A DNA stretch of 64,000 nt, taken from the NCBI GenBank assembly GCA_019423795.1, contig JAHZAT010000041.1:1-64000 (forward strand). Reading direction: 5' to 3'. Source of the DNA: Clostridiales bacterium (GTDB taxonomy: Bacteria; Bacillota; Clostridia; Lachnospirales; Lachnospiraceae). Below are positions 8,901 through 16,973 of this stretch, in pieces. The translations under genes were made by a program, and so were the position numbers. The notes beneath the pieces were generated by a model. It ran no database searches, was not told where the DNA came from, and was given only the letters and a program-made list of their open reading frames with translations. Each line of letters begins with the position of its first letter. The first letter of the stretch is position 1.

Positions 8901-9257
8901 GAAGATTTTCAGTTGATCGATCATATGGAACATACGGGACCAGAAGGATATCTGACATTACCGGTCAGAGCAACAAAGTCAGGATATGATAAGCGATCTT
9001 CTATTTTAAATACAACGCAGTTGTTAAATCTTGGGAAATATGTAGAGAAGAAGATGACGGATCTTGGAAATTCATTGATGCATGGTGATATTTCCATTAA
9101 ACCATATGAATATGAAGGAAGAAAACCATGCGAGTATTGTGAATTTAAAAATATCTGTGCTTATGAAGAAGGTGTTGATCAGGTGGAGAAGATCAAGAAA
9201 ATATCACTAGAGGAGGGAAAACATGCCTTGGACGAAACAACAGCAGAAAGTCATTGA
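5904..9257 (+). CDS. addB: ATP-dependent helicase/nuclease subunit B (AddB)
   Basis: Subunit of the AddAB helicase-nuclease that resects double-strand breaks and loads RecA, the Firmicute counterpart of RecBCD. At 1117 residues it is of normal length. The N-terminal P-loop is GSSRSGKT (residues 8-15). The C-terminal nuclease domain contains GVVDRMD...KIIDYKSGK, with the catalytic D and K. The four-cysteine iron-sulfur staple is visible as one cysteine in KFAGCAFSHF and three in CEYCEFKNIC close to the end. GGAGG precedes the ATG. The end overlaps addA by 35 bases, so the pair is translationally coupled. Confidence 0.97.
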   Translation: MALQFILGSSRSGKTDFIYEQMIKDSMEHEDEEFFFLVPDQSTLNAQRQLVQRHPRHGTFNIDVVGFFRLTYRIFEELSYIPKDLLEDEGKSMVIRKVMEQHKDELKVFSSSMKKQGFIDELKSFFAEVYQYDVSMEDLKKTMDIMKEEGLRSKMDDILLVMEKFEDYIKERYLISEQLLDVLAQKMDRSQKLKDATFYLDGFTGFTPIQRKVIEKLLRIGKNVYVGLTLDGRYVRSRYHEYELFAMSKKEKYELIKLAQEAGTPVMPDIICWPDGRDSKELRHLEQNIERYPYETYDEVPNDIKIRCFMNPRQESRAVANEIERFVREEGYRYKDIVVLTADLDSYQNELEKSFDDLHIPYFVDVNRKLLNNPCIETLLSVLKMIQKDFSYDMVFRYLKSGFSNFTMEEADFLENYVLACGIRGFARWNRPFASKLFSDEETQRAEELRIRFMEEVKDLKIGLKRRGSTVKRKLIYLYEFLEMLDVEGKMAKKQEMFEEEGNLIQAATYAKVYDQVIDLLEQMAEILGEEKLSYDDFLSVLESGLEEMQIGVIPPSLDQIVIGDMKRTRTEEVKILFFLGVNEGVIPAANDGGGVVSDYQREILQSYGIGLAPGAKESAYMEQFYLYLTVSKPTDRLYVSYRMMEAAGNNNRPSYFIERILRIFPKLKISMEEEEQKTGYTKEEALDQMILCLQDLDLTENEDSDKMKWMQTLYYALKDLKPVTDYVDARFYTNQALPLSKELIHDLYGDTISGSVTRMEKFAGCAFSHFMQYGLRLRKRLVHEILPTDMGKVFHKTMELVGKRSDWKFADDESRDEFVDAMVELAVTDVQKELFESSHRNEYVLERMKRISKRAVWAMEQHIKRGDFTPEEYEIAFGEENHLDSMTFALEDGEKMIFSGVVDRMDSVEDEENKYLKIIDYKSGKQKFDFAKIFHGLQMQLIIYMNAMMELYEKKSGKRVYPAGMFYFHMDDPVVNVEHEREANDKILKDLKMSGVVNEDFQLIDHMEHTGPEGYLTLPVRATKSGYDKRSSILNTTQLLNLGKYVEKKMTDLGNSLMHGDISIKPYEYEGRKPCEYCEFKNICAYEEGVDQVEKIKKISLEEGKHALDETTAESH

Positions 9258-12200
9258 TCAAAGAGATGCCGACATTTTAGTATCTGCTGCAGCAGGTTCC
9301 GGAAAGACGGCAGTCTTGGTAGAACGTATCATACAAAAGATCACAGATGACAAGCATCCGATCGATGTAGATCATCTGCTAGTCGTTACATTTACAAAAG
9401 CGGCAGCAGGAGAGATGAAAGAAAGGATCATGGCAGCACTTGATGAGAAAGTAAGAGAGTTTCCGGGGAATCAGCATTTTGTGAAACAGCTTTCTCTGAT
9501 CCATAAAGCACAGATTACAACGATCCATAGTTTTTGTATGAATTTAATCCGTGATTATTTTTATGTGCTTGGCATTGATCCAAGCACAGCACCGGGGGAT
9601 GAAGGAAGATTATCAGCAATCCGTCAGGAAGTGTTGGATGACTTGTTAGAAGAGGCTTATGAGAAGAAAGAAGAAGATTTTATTAATCTTATTGAATCTT
9701 ATTCTCCGGGTAAAAATGATAATATCATCAGCGAATATATCTTAAAATTATATCAAAATGCACGAAGTCATAGAGAGCCTTTTAAATGGCTTGATCAGGC
9801 AGAAGAAAACATATCTGTTGAGACATTAGAACAATTTGAACAGGCACCATTTATGAAGATCATTTTGAGGGATGCAAGGATTTCAATTGATGGTGCGTTA
9901 AACCTGATAAAAGAAGCTTTAGAATTGTCACTTTCATCGGGAGGACCATATTTTTATGAGAAAACATTCCGAAAAGATCTGGAAATCGTAACAAAGATCA
10001 GTGAGGCACAGACATTTTCAAAGTTGTGTGAAGTTTTTGTAAAGATTGAAAAGCCAAGACTTTCCGGGCGTAAGAAGAAAACAGATGAGAGCGATGAAAT
10101 GCTGCAGGAACAGTGTAAATTGTTAAGAGCACAGGCGTATGGTCTGCTTGATGATTTAAAGGCTGCATATTTTTATGAGAATGAGTCAGAGATTTTTCAT
10201 GAATTAAAGAGGATCAAAAGTCCGATCAGGGGCCTAATACATCTGACAAGAGAATTTATGATGCGTTATGATGAGAAAAAGAAGAACGAAAATATCATGG
10301 ACTTTGATGATATGGAACATTTTGCATTGGATCTTTTGATCGATCATTATGATGAGCAAGGTAATCCGGTACCAAGCAAGATCGCAAAAGAAAAATCAGA
10401 CGGATACGAAGAGATTTATATTGATGAGTATCAGGACAGTAACTATATTCAGGATGCGATCTTACGAAGTGTTTCAAAAGAAGCAGAGGGTGGACATAAC
10501 ATGTTTATGGTAGGAGATGTCAAACAGAGTATTTACAGTTTCCGCCTGGCAAGGCCGGAGTTGTTCCTTGAGAAATATCATGGATATCAGCAAAAGGGAG
10601 AAGAATATCAATTGATCGAACTGCGAAACAACTTTCGAAGCCGCAGTGAAGTTCTTACCTTTGTTAATGATGTATTTTACCAGATCATGCATGAAGATCT
10701 TGGAAACATTGAATATACGAAAAATGTTGCTCTTGTTCCAACGATGGAGTTTGAACAAGGATGTGATGCCCAAACAGAGATCTTACTTTTAGAATCAAAG
10801 GAAGTAAAGAATTCAGAGGAAGATGCCGTTGTTTTGGAAGCAAGAATGATCGCATCAAGGATTCACGAGATGGTAAATGGAGAAAAACCGATGATGGTTA
10901 CAGGAAAAGATGAAGAAGGCAATACCATTTTAAGGAAAGCAAGATATAGTGATATAGTGATCTTGCTTCGATCTATGAAAGGGAATGCTGAAGTGATTCA
11001 GAAAGAATTGATGGATGCAGGCATTCCTGCATTTGCGAATAGCCAGAAAGGATATTTTGATACTGTGGAGATCCGGACACTGCTAAGTCTGCTTTCTGTC
11101 GTTGATAATATTTATCTGGACATTGATCTTGCAGCGGTCTTAAGATCGCCAATGATCGGAATGTCAGAGGAAGAACTTGGACGATTGAAAGTTGATGGTG
11201 GGAAAAATTCACTTTATGAATGTCTTTGTGAAACAAAAGAGAGCATAAAAGGTTCTAAGAAAGCATTACAACTTCTTGAACTTTTAAGGGATGCCAAAAC
11301 ATATCTGTCATTAACACAGCTGATCTGGCTCGCACTAGAAAAGACCGGATATTATTATTATGCAGGTGCAATGCCACAGGGAAAGAAGCGACAGGGAAAT
11401 ATTTTGATGCTTATTGAACAGGCAAAAACGTTTGAAAGCAGTCAGATCAAAGGATTATTCCATTTTGTGCGATTTATGGAACAGTGCAAGGAGTATGATA
11501 TGGATTATGGTGAGGCAAATACCATGAGTGAGGATCAGGATCTTGTGCGTATTTCAAGTATTCATAAGAGTAAGGGATTGGAATATCCAATCGTATTTGT
11601 CTCAAAGATTCATCAGAAATTTAATTTAAGAGATGCAAATGGAAGTATGATCTTCCATGGAGATTATTTTATCGGGGCAGATCATATTGACCCAATTCGA
11701 AGGACAAAAAAGAAAACGATCTTAAAAAATCTGATCAGAAACCAGATGAATCAGGAATCTTTAGGGGAAGAATTAAGAGTCCTTTATGTTGCGATGACAA
11801 GAGCAAAGGAAAAACTGATCCTTACAGGAATAAAGACAGATGATATTATGTGGCATGACCAAGAAGATGTCACAGCGATTAATCTTTTGAATGGAAGATG
11901 CTATTTTGACTGGATCAAGAAAGCACTTCCAAAGGTTCCTAAAGAAGACTACAGATTGAAGATATATACACTTGAAGATCTTTTGTGGCAGCAGGAAGGA
12001 AATGAACTTCTGCATGAGATGAACCGACAGATTTTTTATGAACGTCTGAAGGATCAGATCCCAAAAGATAAAGTAAAAGAAATGAAAGACAAATTTGATT
12101 ATCATTATCGCAATGAGACAGAGACAAAAGGACGTTTAAAATATTCTGTATCTGAGATCAAACGTATGAGTCAGGCAGCGGATAAGCAAGAACGGATGTA

Positions 12201-12789
12201 TACATCCGTTCATCAGGAAAAGGAAAAAAGGGTTCCTGCATTTATCAAGAAGAATGAAAAGATTTCAGCGACATCTAAAGGTACTGTGATTCATAAGGTG
12301 CTTGAACTACTCAATTTTTCCAAAGATCACACGATGAAAAGTTTAAATGAAGATATCAAAGAATGGATCGATCAGGGAAAATTAAAAAAAGAATATGATA
12401 AAGTGATCTATCGAAAAGAAATTCTTGCACTTACAAACTCACAGCTTGGAAAACGTATGAAAATAGCAGATCAGAAAAAAAGATTGTATAAAGAACGTCA
12501 ATTTGTAACAGGAATACCATTTTCAGATATGAACCAAGAGGCAAAAACAGACGACTTTGTTGTTGTTCAGGGTATCATTGATGCGTATTTTGAGGAAACA
12601 GACGGGATTGTGCTGGTAGATTACAAGACAGACAGAGTTAACGAAGGAGAAGAACATATTCTGATCAATCGATACCATGCGCAGATGGAATCTTATAAAC
12701 AGGCATTAGAGAAGATCACAGGGAAAAATGTAAAAGAAATCTATATTTATTCTGTGACATTACAAAAAACGATCACAGTTCATGTATGA
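9223..12789 (+). CDS. addA: ATP-dependent helicase/nuclease subunit A (AddA)
   Basis: UvrD-type 3'-5' helicase and nuclease, partner of AddB in break repair. Motif I is AAAGSGKT (residues 22-29), motif Ia is VTFTKAAAGEM, motif II is IDEYQDSN, motif III is GDVKQSIYSFR, and motif VI is LYVAMTRAKEKL. The C-terminal RecB-like nuclease has VQGIIDAYFEE and LVDYKTDR near residue 1130. The 1188-residue length fits the family. The start was chosen because GAGGAGGG lies eight bases upstream inside the addB end. The stop codon is followed after two bases by a 15-bp hairpin that precedes the spore-protein gene. Confidence 0.97.
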   Translation: MPWTKQQQKVIDQRDADILVSAAAGSGKTAVLVERIIQKITDDKHPIDVDHLLVVTFTKAAAGEMKERIMAALDEKVREFPGNQHFVKQLSLIHKAQITTIHSFCMNLIRDYFYVLGIDPSTAPGDEGRLSAIRQEVLDDLLEEAYEKKEEDFINLIESYSPGKNDNIISEYILKLYQNARSHREPFKWLDQAEENISVETLEQFEQAPFMKIILRDARISIDGALNLIKEALELSLSSGGPYFYEKTFRKDLEIVTKISEAQTFSKLCEVFVKIEKPRLSGRKKKTDESDEMLQEQCKLLRAQAYGLLDDLKAAYFYENESEIFHELKRIKSPIRGLIHLTREFMMRYDEKKKNENIMDFDDMEHFALDLLIDHYDEQGNPVPSKIAKEKSDGYEEIYIDEYQDSNYIQDAILRSVSKEAEGGHNMFMVGDVKQSIYSFRLARPELFLEKYHGYQQKGEEYQLIELRNNFRSRSEVLTFVNDVFYQIMHEDLGNIEYTKNVALVPTMEFEQGCDAQTEILLLESKEVKNSEEDAVVLEARMIASRIHEMVNGEKPMMVTGKDEEGNTILRKARYSDIVILLRSMKGNAEVIQKELMDAGIPAFANSQKGYFDTVEIRTLLSLLSVVDNIYLDIDLAAVLRSPMIGMSEEELGRLKVDGGKNSLYECLCETKESIKGSKKALQLLELLRDAKTYLSLTQLIWLALEKTGYYYYAGAMPQGKKRQGNILMLIEQAKTFESSQIKGLFHFVRFMEQCKEYDMDYGEANTMSEDQDLVRISSIHKSKGLEYPIVFVSKIHQKFNLRDANGSMIFHGDYFIGADHIDPIRRTKKKTILKNLIRNQMNQESLGEELRVLYVAMTRAKEKLILTGIKTDDIMWHDQEDVTAINLLNGRCYFDWIKKALPKVPKEDYRLKIYTLEDLLWQQEGNELLHEMNRQIFYERLKDQIPKDKVKEMKDKFDYHYRNETETKGRLKYSVSEIKRMSQAADKQERMYTSVHQEKEKRVPAFIKKNEKISATSKGTVIHKVLELLNFSKDHTMKSLNEDIKEWIDQGKLKKEYDKVIYRKEILALTNSQLGKRMKIADQKKRLYKERQFVTGIPFSDMNQEAKTDDFVVVQGIIDAYFEETDGIVLVDYKTDRVNEGEEHILINRYHAQMESYKQALEKITGKNVKEIYIYSVTLQKTITVHV

Positions 12790-12791
12790 AA

Positions 12792-12834
12792 TTTCTGATT
12801 TGTCATACGCTAAGAATAAATGACAAATCAGAAA
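12792..12834 (+). other. 15-bp perfect inverted repeat at the spore-protein ribosome-binding site
   Basis: Arms 12792-12806 and 12820-12834 are perfectly complementary around a 13-base loop. The stem begins two bases after the addA stop and ends directly against the GGAAG Shine-Dalgarno (12835-12839) of the next gene. No T tract follows. It may be an RNA-processing or stability element, or may limit ribosome access; both are inference. Confidence 0.8.
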
Positions 12835-12843
12835 GGAAGAAAC

Positions 12844-13050
12844 ATGATGCCAAAGGAAAAAGATTTTATTGAAAAGACATTGGAAGAAATGAATGAAATA
12901 GAGCGGTTAAAATATGAGACTGCCGTAGAACTTGGTTTGTTTGACAAGCTAAAGAAAAGTGGATGGAAGTCATTGTCAGCAAGTGAGACAGGGAGACTTG
13001 GCGGGGTCATGAACCGTAAGATAAGACAAAGAAACCAGAAAGAGAAATGA
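12844..13050 (+). CDS. Small acid-soluble spore protein, alpha/beta-type
   Basis: A 68-residue DNA-binding protein of the alpha/beta SASP family, which coats and protects spore DNA. The family core is visible as KYETAVELGLFDKLKKSGW, the LSASETGRLGG segment (compare LT..EAG.IGG in relatives) and a basic tail. Start at 12844 with GGAAG upstream; an earlier ATG at 12820 lies inside the 3' arm of the hairpin and is unlikely. The gene follows addA on the same strand. Known ssp genes are transcribed by sigma-G in the forespore; I see no convincing sigma-G promoter here. It resembles the shorter divergent clostridial members more than the major SspA/B type. Confidence 0.85.
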   Translation: MMPKEKDFIEKTLEEMNEIERLKYETAVELGLFDKLKKSGWKSLSASETGRLGGVMNRKIRQRNQKEK

Positions 13051-13075
13051 AACTAAGATACGAAGGGAAGTTAAA

Positions 13076-13633
13076 ATGAGCAAGTCATGTTTTATAGCAG
13101 TAACAAACAGAAGTTTATGTAAACGGCCATTTTTTGATGTGATGGAAGATCTCTCAAAAAAAGACATTAAAACAATTGTTTTAAGAGAGAAAGATTTAAA
13201 AGAAGAAGACTATTATGAGATTGCAAAGAAATGCCAGGAGATTTGTGAAAATCACAGTGCTTCGCTTACAATTCATAATTTTGTCAATGTTGCAAGAAAA
13301 CTTGGAATCAAAAAGATTCATCTTCCATATCCTGTATTCTTAAAAGAGGCAGGAAATTTGACGGATTTTGAATCCGTCAGTACATCAATCCATAAACCAG
13401 AGGAAGCATTGAAAGCACAGGAGCTTGGGGCAGATTTTGTGTTCGCGGGACATGTGTTTGCTACAGATTGCAAGAAAGGTTTGCCACCAAGAGGACTTGA
13501 TTTTTTAAGAGATGTTGTAGGAGCAGTTGATATTCCGGTTTATGGAATTGGAGGGATCAATGAAAAAAATATCGAGCAGATCATGGAATGCGGGGCAGCA
13601 GGTGGCTGTATGATGTCTGGATTTATGAAATAG
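13076..13633 (+). CDS. Thiamine-phosphate synthase family protein (TenI/ThiE-like)
   Basis: A TIM-barrel protein of 185 residues in the ThiE/TenI family, which acts in thiamine biosynthesis: ThiE joins HMP-PP and thiazole phosphate, TenI isomerises the thiazole. Visible landmarks are VTNRSLC near the start, VLREKDL, IHNFVNVA, IHLPYP, STSIHKPEEALKAQELGADFVFAGHVFAT, and the phosphate-site PVYGIGGI and MSGFM at the end. The position usually occupied by GxxHLxQ in ThiE reads KIHLPYP, and the ADFVFAGHVFAT segment looks more TenI-like, so a thiazole tautomerase or salvage role is favoured. GAAGGGAAG precedes the ATG. No other thi gene is in the window. Confidence 0.8.
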   Translation: MSKSCFIAVTNRSLCKRPFFDVMEDLSKKDIKTIVLREKDLKEEDYYEIAKKCQEICENHSASLTIHNFVNVARKLGIKKIHLPYPVFLKEAGNLTDFESVSTSIHKPEEALKAQELGADFVFAGHVFATDCKKGLPPRGLDFLRDVVGAVDIPVYGIGGINEKNIEQIMECGAAGGCMMSGFMK

Positions 13634-13646
13634 TTTTGTGTTAGGA

Positions 13647-13668
13647 TTTTGTTCAGTATCGAACAAAA
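13647..13668. repeat. 8-bp inverted repeat upstream of the cls promoter
   Basis: TTTTGTTC, six bases, GAACAAAA. It ends two bases before the -35 element of the following promoter. It could be an operator, or a weak hairpin at the end of the add operon; no T tract follows. Confidence 0.45.
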
Positions 13669-13670
13669 AA

Positions 13671-13699
13671 TTGAAATTGGAATTTATTTATGCTAAGAT
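13671..13699 (+). promoter_or_regulatory. Promoter for the cls operon
   Basis: TTGAAA at 13671-13676 and TAAGAT at 13694-13699, spacer 17. Confidence 0.6.
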
Positions 13700-13736
13700 G
13701 AAGAGAAGTAGCTTTTGAAGAAGGTAAGGACATAAG

Positions 13737-15299
13737 ATGAAGATAACAAAGTATTTGACAAAACCAATTTCAAAAATTCTCAAATTTTTATTACGCAGAC
13801 TGGTGTTTGTTACAGTTGCGATTATTTTACAGCTTATCTGGATGACCTATTTGTTTATTGTGATCGGAGAATATTCCAAAATAATTGAATGGATTTTCCG
13901 TATTTTCAGCATTTTTGTGGTGATCTATATTGCAAATAAAGATGATAATCCGGCATATAAACTTGCATGGACGATACCAATTTTGCTTTTTCCGATCTTC
14001 GGAGGATTTTTATATCTTGTCCTTGGAGATAAACAGCCAGCGAAGAAACTACGTTTGAAACTGGAGAAATCTATTCATGATACGGAATTTTTGCTAGGGC
14101 AGGATTATGGAGTTATGGAACATCTGGAACAGGAAGATTATCAGGTGGCAGGCCAGGCAAAATATATTGATCAGTATGGTGGGTATCCAATTTATGAGAA
14201 TTCGGATGCAAAGTATTATCCGTCTGGGGAAGAGATGTTCGATGAATTGATTGAAGACCTTAAGAAGGCAGAACATTATATTTTTATGGAATTTTTTATT
14301 GTTTCCAAAGGCTATATGTGGGATACGATCTTAGAAGTTTTAAAAGAACGTGTCAATGATGGGGTTGAAGTACGTTTTATGTATGATGACGTAGGATGTG
14401 TGGACCTTCTTCCTTACAAATATTATAAAGAACTTGAACGTTTCGGAATCATGGCTATGGCATTTAATCCGATCAAGCCATTTGTATCAACAGCATGGAA
14501 TAACAGAGACCACCGAAAAGTTGTTGTGATCGATGGACACACAGCCTATACAGGAGGCCTTAATTTAGCAGATGAATATATTAATAAGATCGAGCGATTT
14601 GGATATTGGAAAGATGCAGGACTTAAGGTAACCGGAGATGCAGTCTGGAATTTTACGGTCATGTTTTTACAGGTATGGAATGCAATTCGTAAGACAGATG
14701 AAGGCTATGGTGCATTTTTGCCACATAAGCATTATGAAGAAGCATTTCAGGGAAAAGGATTTATTCAGCCATATGCAGATAATCCATTAGATCATGAGAT
14801 CGTTGGAGAGAATGTGTATTTAAATATCATCAATACAGCGAACAAATATGTTTATATCTATACGCCATATCTGATCATTGATAATGAGATGATCACAGCA
14901 CTTTGTCTGGCAGCGAAACGAGGAGTAGATATAAAGATCGTGACTCCTGGAATTCCAGACAAGAAAATGGTATTCTGGTTAACACAGTCTTATTACAGAC
15001 AATTAGTAGAGGCAGGAATTCATATCTATGAATATACGCCTGGATTTATTCATGCAAAATGTTTTGCAAGTGATGATAAAGTGGCAACCGTTGGAACGAT
15101 CAATATGGACTATCGAAGTTTATATCTGCATTTTGAGAATGGCGTCTTTATGTATAACAACGATGCAGTGATGCAGGTAAAACATGATATGGAGAAAACA
15201 TTTGAGATCAGCCAGAGGATCACAAAGGAGATGTGTCAGGGAAGTTTAAAAAAGACATTGGCACAAAGTGTGTTGAGATTACTGGCCCCATTATTATAA
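13737..15299 (+). CDS. cls: Cardiolipin synthase
   Basis: Membrane phospholipase-D-family enzyme that makes cardiolipin from two phosphatidylglycerols. The 520-residue product has a hydrophobic N terminus with two to three membrane segments, the second ending near the ILLFPIFGGFLYLVLGD segment, then two HKD catalytic motifs: HRKVVVIDGHTAYTGGLNLAD near residue 259 and HAKCFASDDKVATVGTINMD near residue 438. Both have the H-x-K-x4-D pattern. The start follows AAGGTAAGGA. It probably heads an operon with the methyltransferase, hslO and the secreted protein, as the gaps are 9, 11 and 37 bases. Confidence 0.95.
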   Translation: MKITKYLTKPISKILKFLLRRLVFVTVAIILQLIWMTYLFIVIGEYSKIIEWIFRIFSIFVVIYIANKDDNPAYKLAWTIPILLFPIFGGFLYLVLGDKQPAKKLRLKLEKSIHDTEFLLGQDYGVMEHLEQEDYQVAGQAKYIDQYGGYPIYENSDAKYYPSGEEMFDELIEDLKKAEHYIFMEFFIVSKGYMWDTILEVLKERVNDGVEVRFMYDDVGCVDLLPYKYYKELERFGIMAMAFNPIKPFVSTAWNNRDHRKVVVIDGHTAYTGGLNLADEYINKIERFGYWKDAGLKVTGDAVWNFTVMFLQVWNAIRKTDEGYGAFLPHKHYEEAFQGKGFIQPYADNPLDHEIVGENVYLNIINTANKYVYIYTPYLIIDNEMITALCLAAKRGVDIKIVTPGIPDKKMVFWLTQSYYRQLVEAGIHIYEYTPGFIHAKCFASDDKVATVGTINMDYRSLYLHFENGVFMYNNDAVMQVKHDMEKTFEISQRITKEMCQGSLKKTLAQSVLRLLAPLL

Positions 15300-15308
15300 G
15301 AGGATGAG

Positions 15309-16043
15309 ATGGAAAGTTACAAAGATTTTGCAAGGGTGTATGATGAATTTATGGATCAGACACCATATGATGAATGGCTTTTAAACATTTTAAATGTTTT
15401 TAAAGAATATAAGATAAAAAAAGCTGCACAAGTATTAGATCTTGGGTGCGGAACAGGAAAAATGTCACGAAGACTTGCCAGAGAAGGATATCAGGTAACA
15501 GCTGTTGATAACTCTATGGATATGCTGGAGATCGCAGCGAGTGAAGAAGAAGATCATATTTTGTATGTATTACAGGATATGGTATCTTTAGAACTTCCAC
15601 AACAGGTTGATGCAGCAGTAAGTATTTGTGACTGTATGAATTACATTCTTGAGGAAGATGATCTAAAAGAAGCATTTAGAAGGGTTAAGAGATTTTTAAA
15701 AGAAGATGGTGTGTTTATATTTGATATGAACAGTCATTACAAATACAAAGAAATTCTTGCATGCAATACATTTGCGGAAGACCGTGAAGATGCAAGTTTT
15801 ATCTGGGATAATTTCTATGATGAAGAAGATAGGATCAATGAATATCAGCTGAGTCTGTTTATTCAGAATGAGGAAGGTACATATAATAAGTACGAAGAAT
15901 TACATTTGCAAAAGGCTTATGAGGAAGGGGAGATTACGAGACTTCTTCATGAAGCAGGATTTTCAACTATTCGAGTTCTGGATGCAGAAACGATGGGTGA
16001 GGTAAAAGAAGATACACAACGATTATATTTTATTGCAAACTGA
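15309..16043 (+). CDS. Class I SAM-dependent methyltransferase
   Basis: A 244-residue soluble methyltransferase. Motif I is VLDLGCGTGKMSRRLA, motif II lies in VTAVDNSMDML, motif III in VDAAVSICDCMNYI, and FIFDMNSHYKYKEIL follows. The C-terminal part adds the beta strands common in small-molecule methyltransferases of this type. The substrate cannot be told from sequence. AGAGGATGAG precedes the ATG. It sits nine bases after cls and eleven bases before hslO and is presumably co-transcribed, but nothing shows that it acts on lipid or on Hsp33. Confidence 0.85.
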   Translation: MESYKDFARVYDEFMDQTPYDEWLLNILNVFKEYKIKKAAQVLDLGCGTGKMSRRLAREGYQVTAVDNSMDMLEIAASEEEDHILYVLQDMVSLELPQQVDAAVSICDCMNYILEEDDLKEAFRRVKRFLKEDGVFIFDMNSHYKYKEILACNTFAEDREDASFIWDNFYDEEDRINEYQLSLFIQNEEGTYNKYEELHLQKAYEEGEITRLLHEAGFSTIRVLDAETMGEVKEDTQRLYFIAN

Positions 16044-16054
16044 AAGGGAAAAAG

Positions 16055-16936
16055 ATGAACGATTATATTATCAGAGGAACAGCAGCAAATGATCAGGTAC
16101 GTTTCTTTGCTGCATACACAAAAGATGTCGTAGAAACAGCAAGACAGAAACACAATACAAGTCCGGTAGCGACAGCAGCACTTGGAAGATTATTAACAGC
16201 AGGAGCCATGATGGGAAGTATGTGCAAGAATGATAGTGATGTGATCACATTACAGATTCAGTGCAGTGGACCGATCGGCGGCTTGACGGTTACCGCAGAT
16301 TCCAAGGCAAATGTGAAGGGATATGTCAATAATCCAGATGTCATGCTTCCACCAAGCAAAGAAGGTAAATTAGATGTTGGAAAGGCTTTAGATCTTGGTG
16401 TTTTAACAGTTATTAAAGATATCGGTTTAAAAGAGCCATATTCTGGACAGACACATTTAGTATCTGGAGAGATTGCAGAAGATTTAACTTATTATTTTGC
16501 AGCAAGTGAGCAGATCCCGACATCTGTAGCATTAGGGGTTTTAATGAACAAAGATAACACAGTTCGTCAGGCAGGTGGATTTATCATTCAGATGATGCCG
16601 TACGCCGAAGAAGAGACGATCAGTAAGCTAGAGAAGAAGATCGCAGAATTTAAGTCTGTGACTTATGCCTTAGAACATGAGCATACACCAGAGAAGATGA
16701 TGGAAGATCTCTTAGGTGATATGGATATGAAGATTTATGAGAAAGTTCCAACACAGTTTCATTGTAACTGTTCCAAAGAAAGAGTAGAAAAAGCAGTGAT
16801 TTCTGTTGGAAAGGATGAGATTCAGAGTATGATCGATGATGGAGAGCCGATTGAAGTAAATTGTCATTTCTGCAATACACATTATCATTACAGCGTTGAC
16901 GACTTAAAGAGAATGTTAGAAGAGGCAACACATTAA
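16055..16936 (+). CDS. hslO: Redox-regulated chaperone Hsp33
   Basis: Cytosolic holdase activated by oxidative unfolding. The 293-residue sequence has the family start DYIIRGTAANDQVRFFAAYT, the middle segment GPIGGLTVTAD and the C-terminal zinc switch: CNC near residues 236-238 and CHFC near residues 270-273. These four cysteines bind zinc in the reduced state and form disulfides on oxidation. The distance between the cysteine pairs is normal. AGGGAAAAAG precedes the ATG. In an anaerobe the protein would deal with transient oxygen or chlorine stress. Confidence 0.97.
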   Translation: MNDYIIRGTAANDQVRFFAAYTKDVVETARQKHNTSPVATAALGRLLTAGAMMGSMCKNDSDVITLQIQCSGPIGGLTVTADSKANVKGYVNNPDVMLPPSKEGKLDVGKALDLGVLTVIKDIGLKEPYSGQTHLVSGEIAEDLTYYFAASEQIPTSVALGVLMNKDNTVRQAGGFIIQMMPYAEEETISKLEKKIAEFKSVTYALEHEHTPEKMMEDLLGDMDMKIYEKVPTQFHCNCSKERVEKAVISVGKDEIQSMIDDGEPIEVNCHFCNTHYHYSVDDLKRMLEEATH

Positions 16937-16973
16937 TTGTCGCAAGGGAATCGCAGAGATTCAGAAGGAGAGG

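Noticed and set aside
12784..12810. Possible sigma-G promoter for the SASP gene (GTATG, 15 bases, CATACGC)
   Set aside because: The spacer is too short and two -10 positions differ from CATNHTA; it also lies inside the hairpin.
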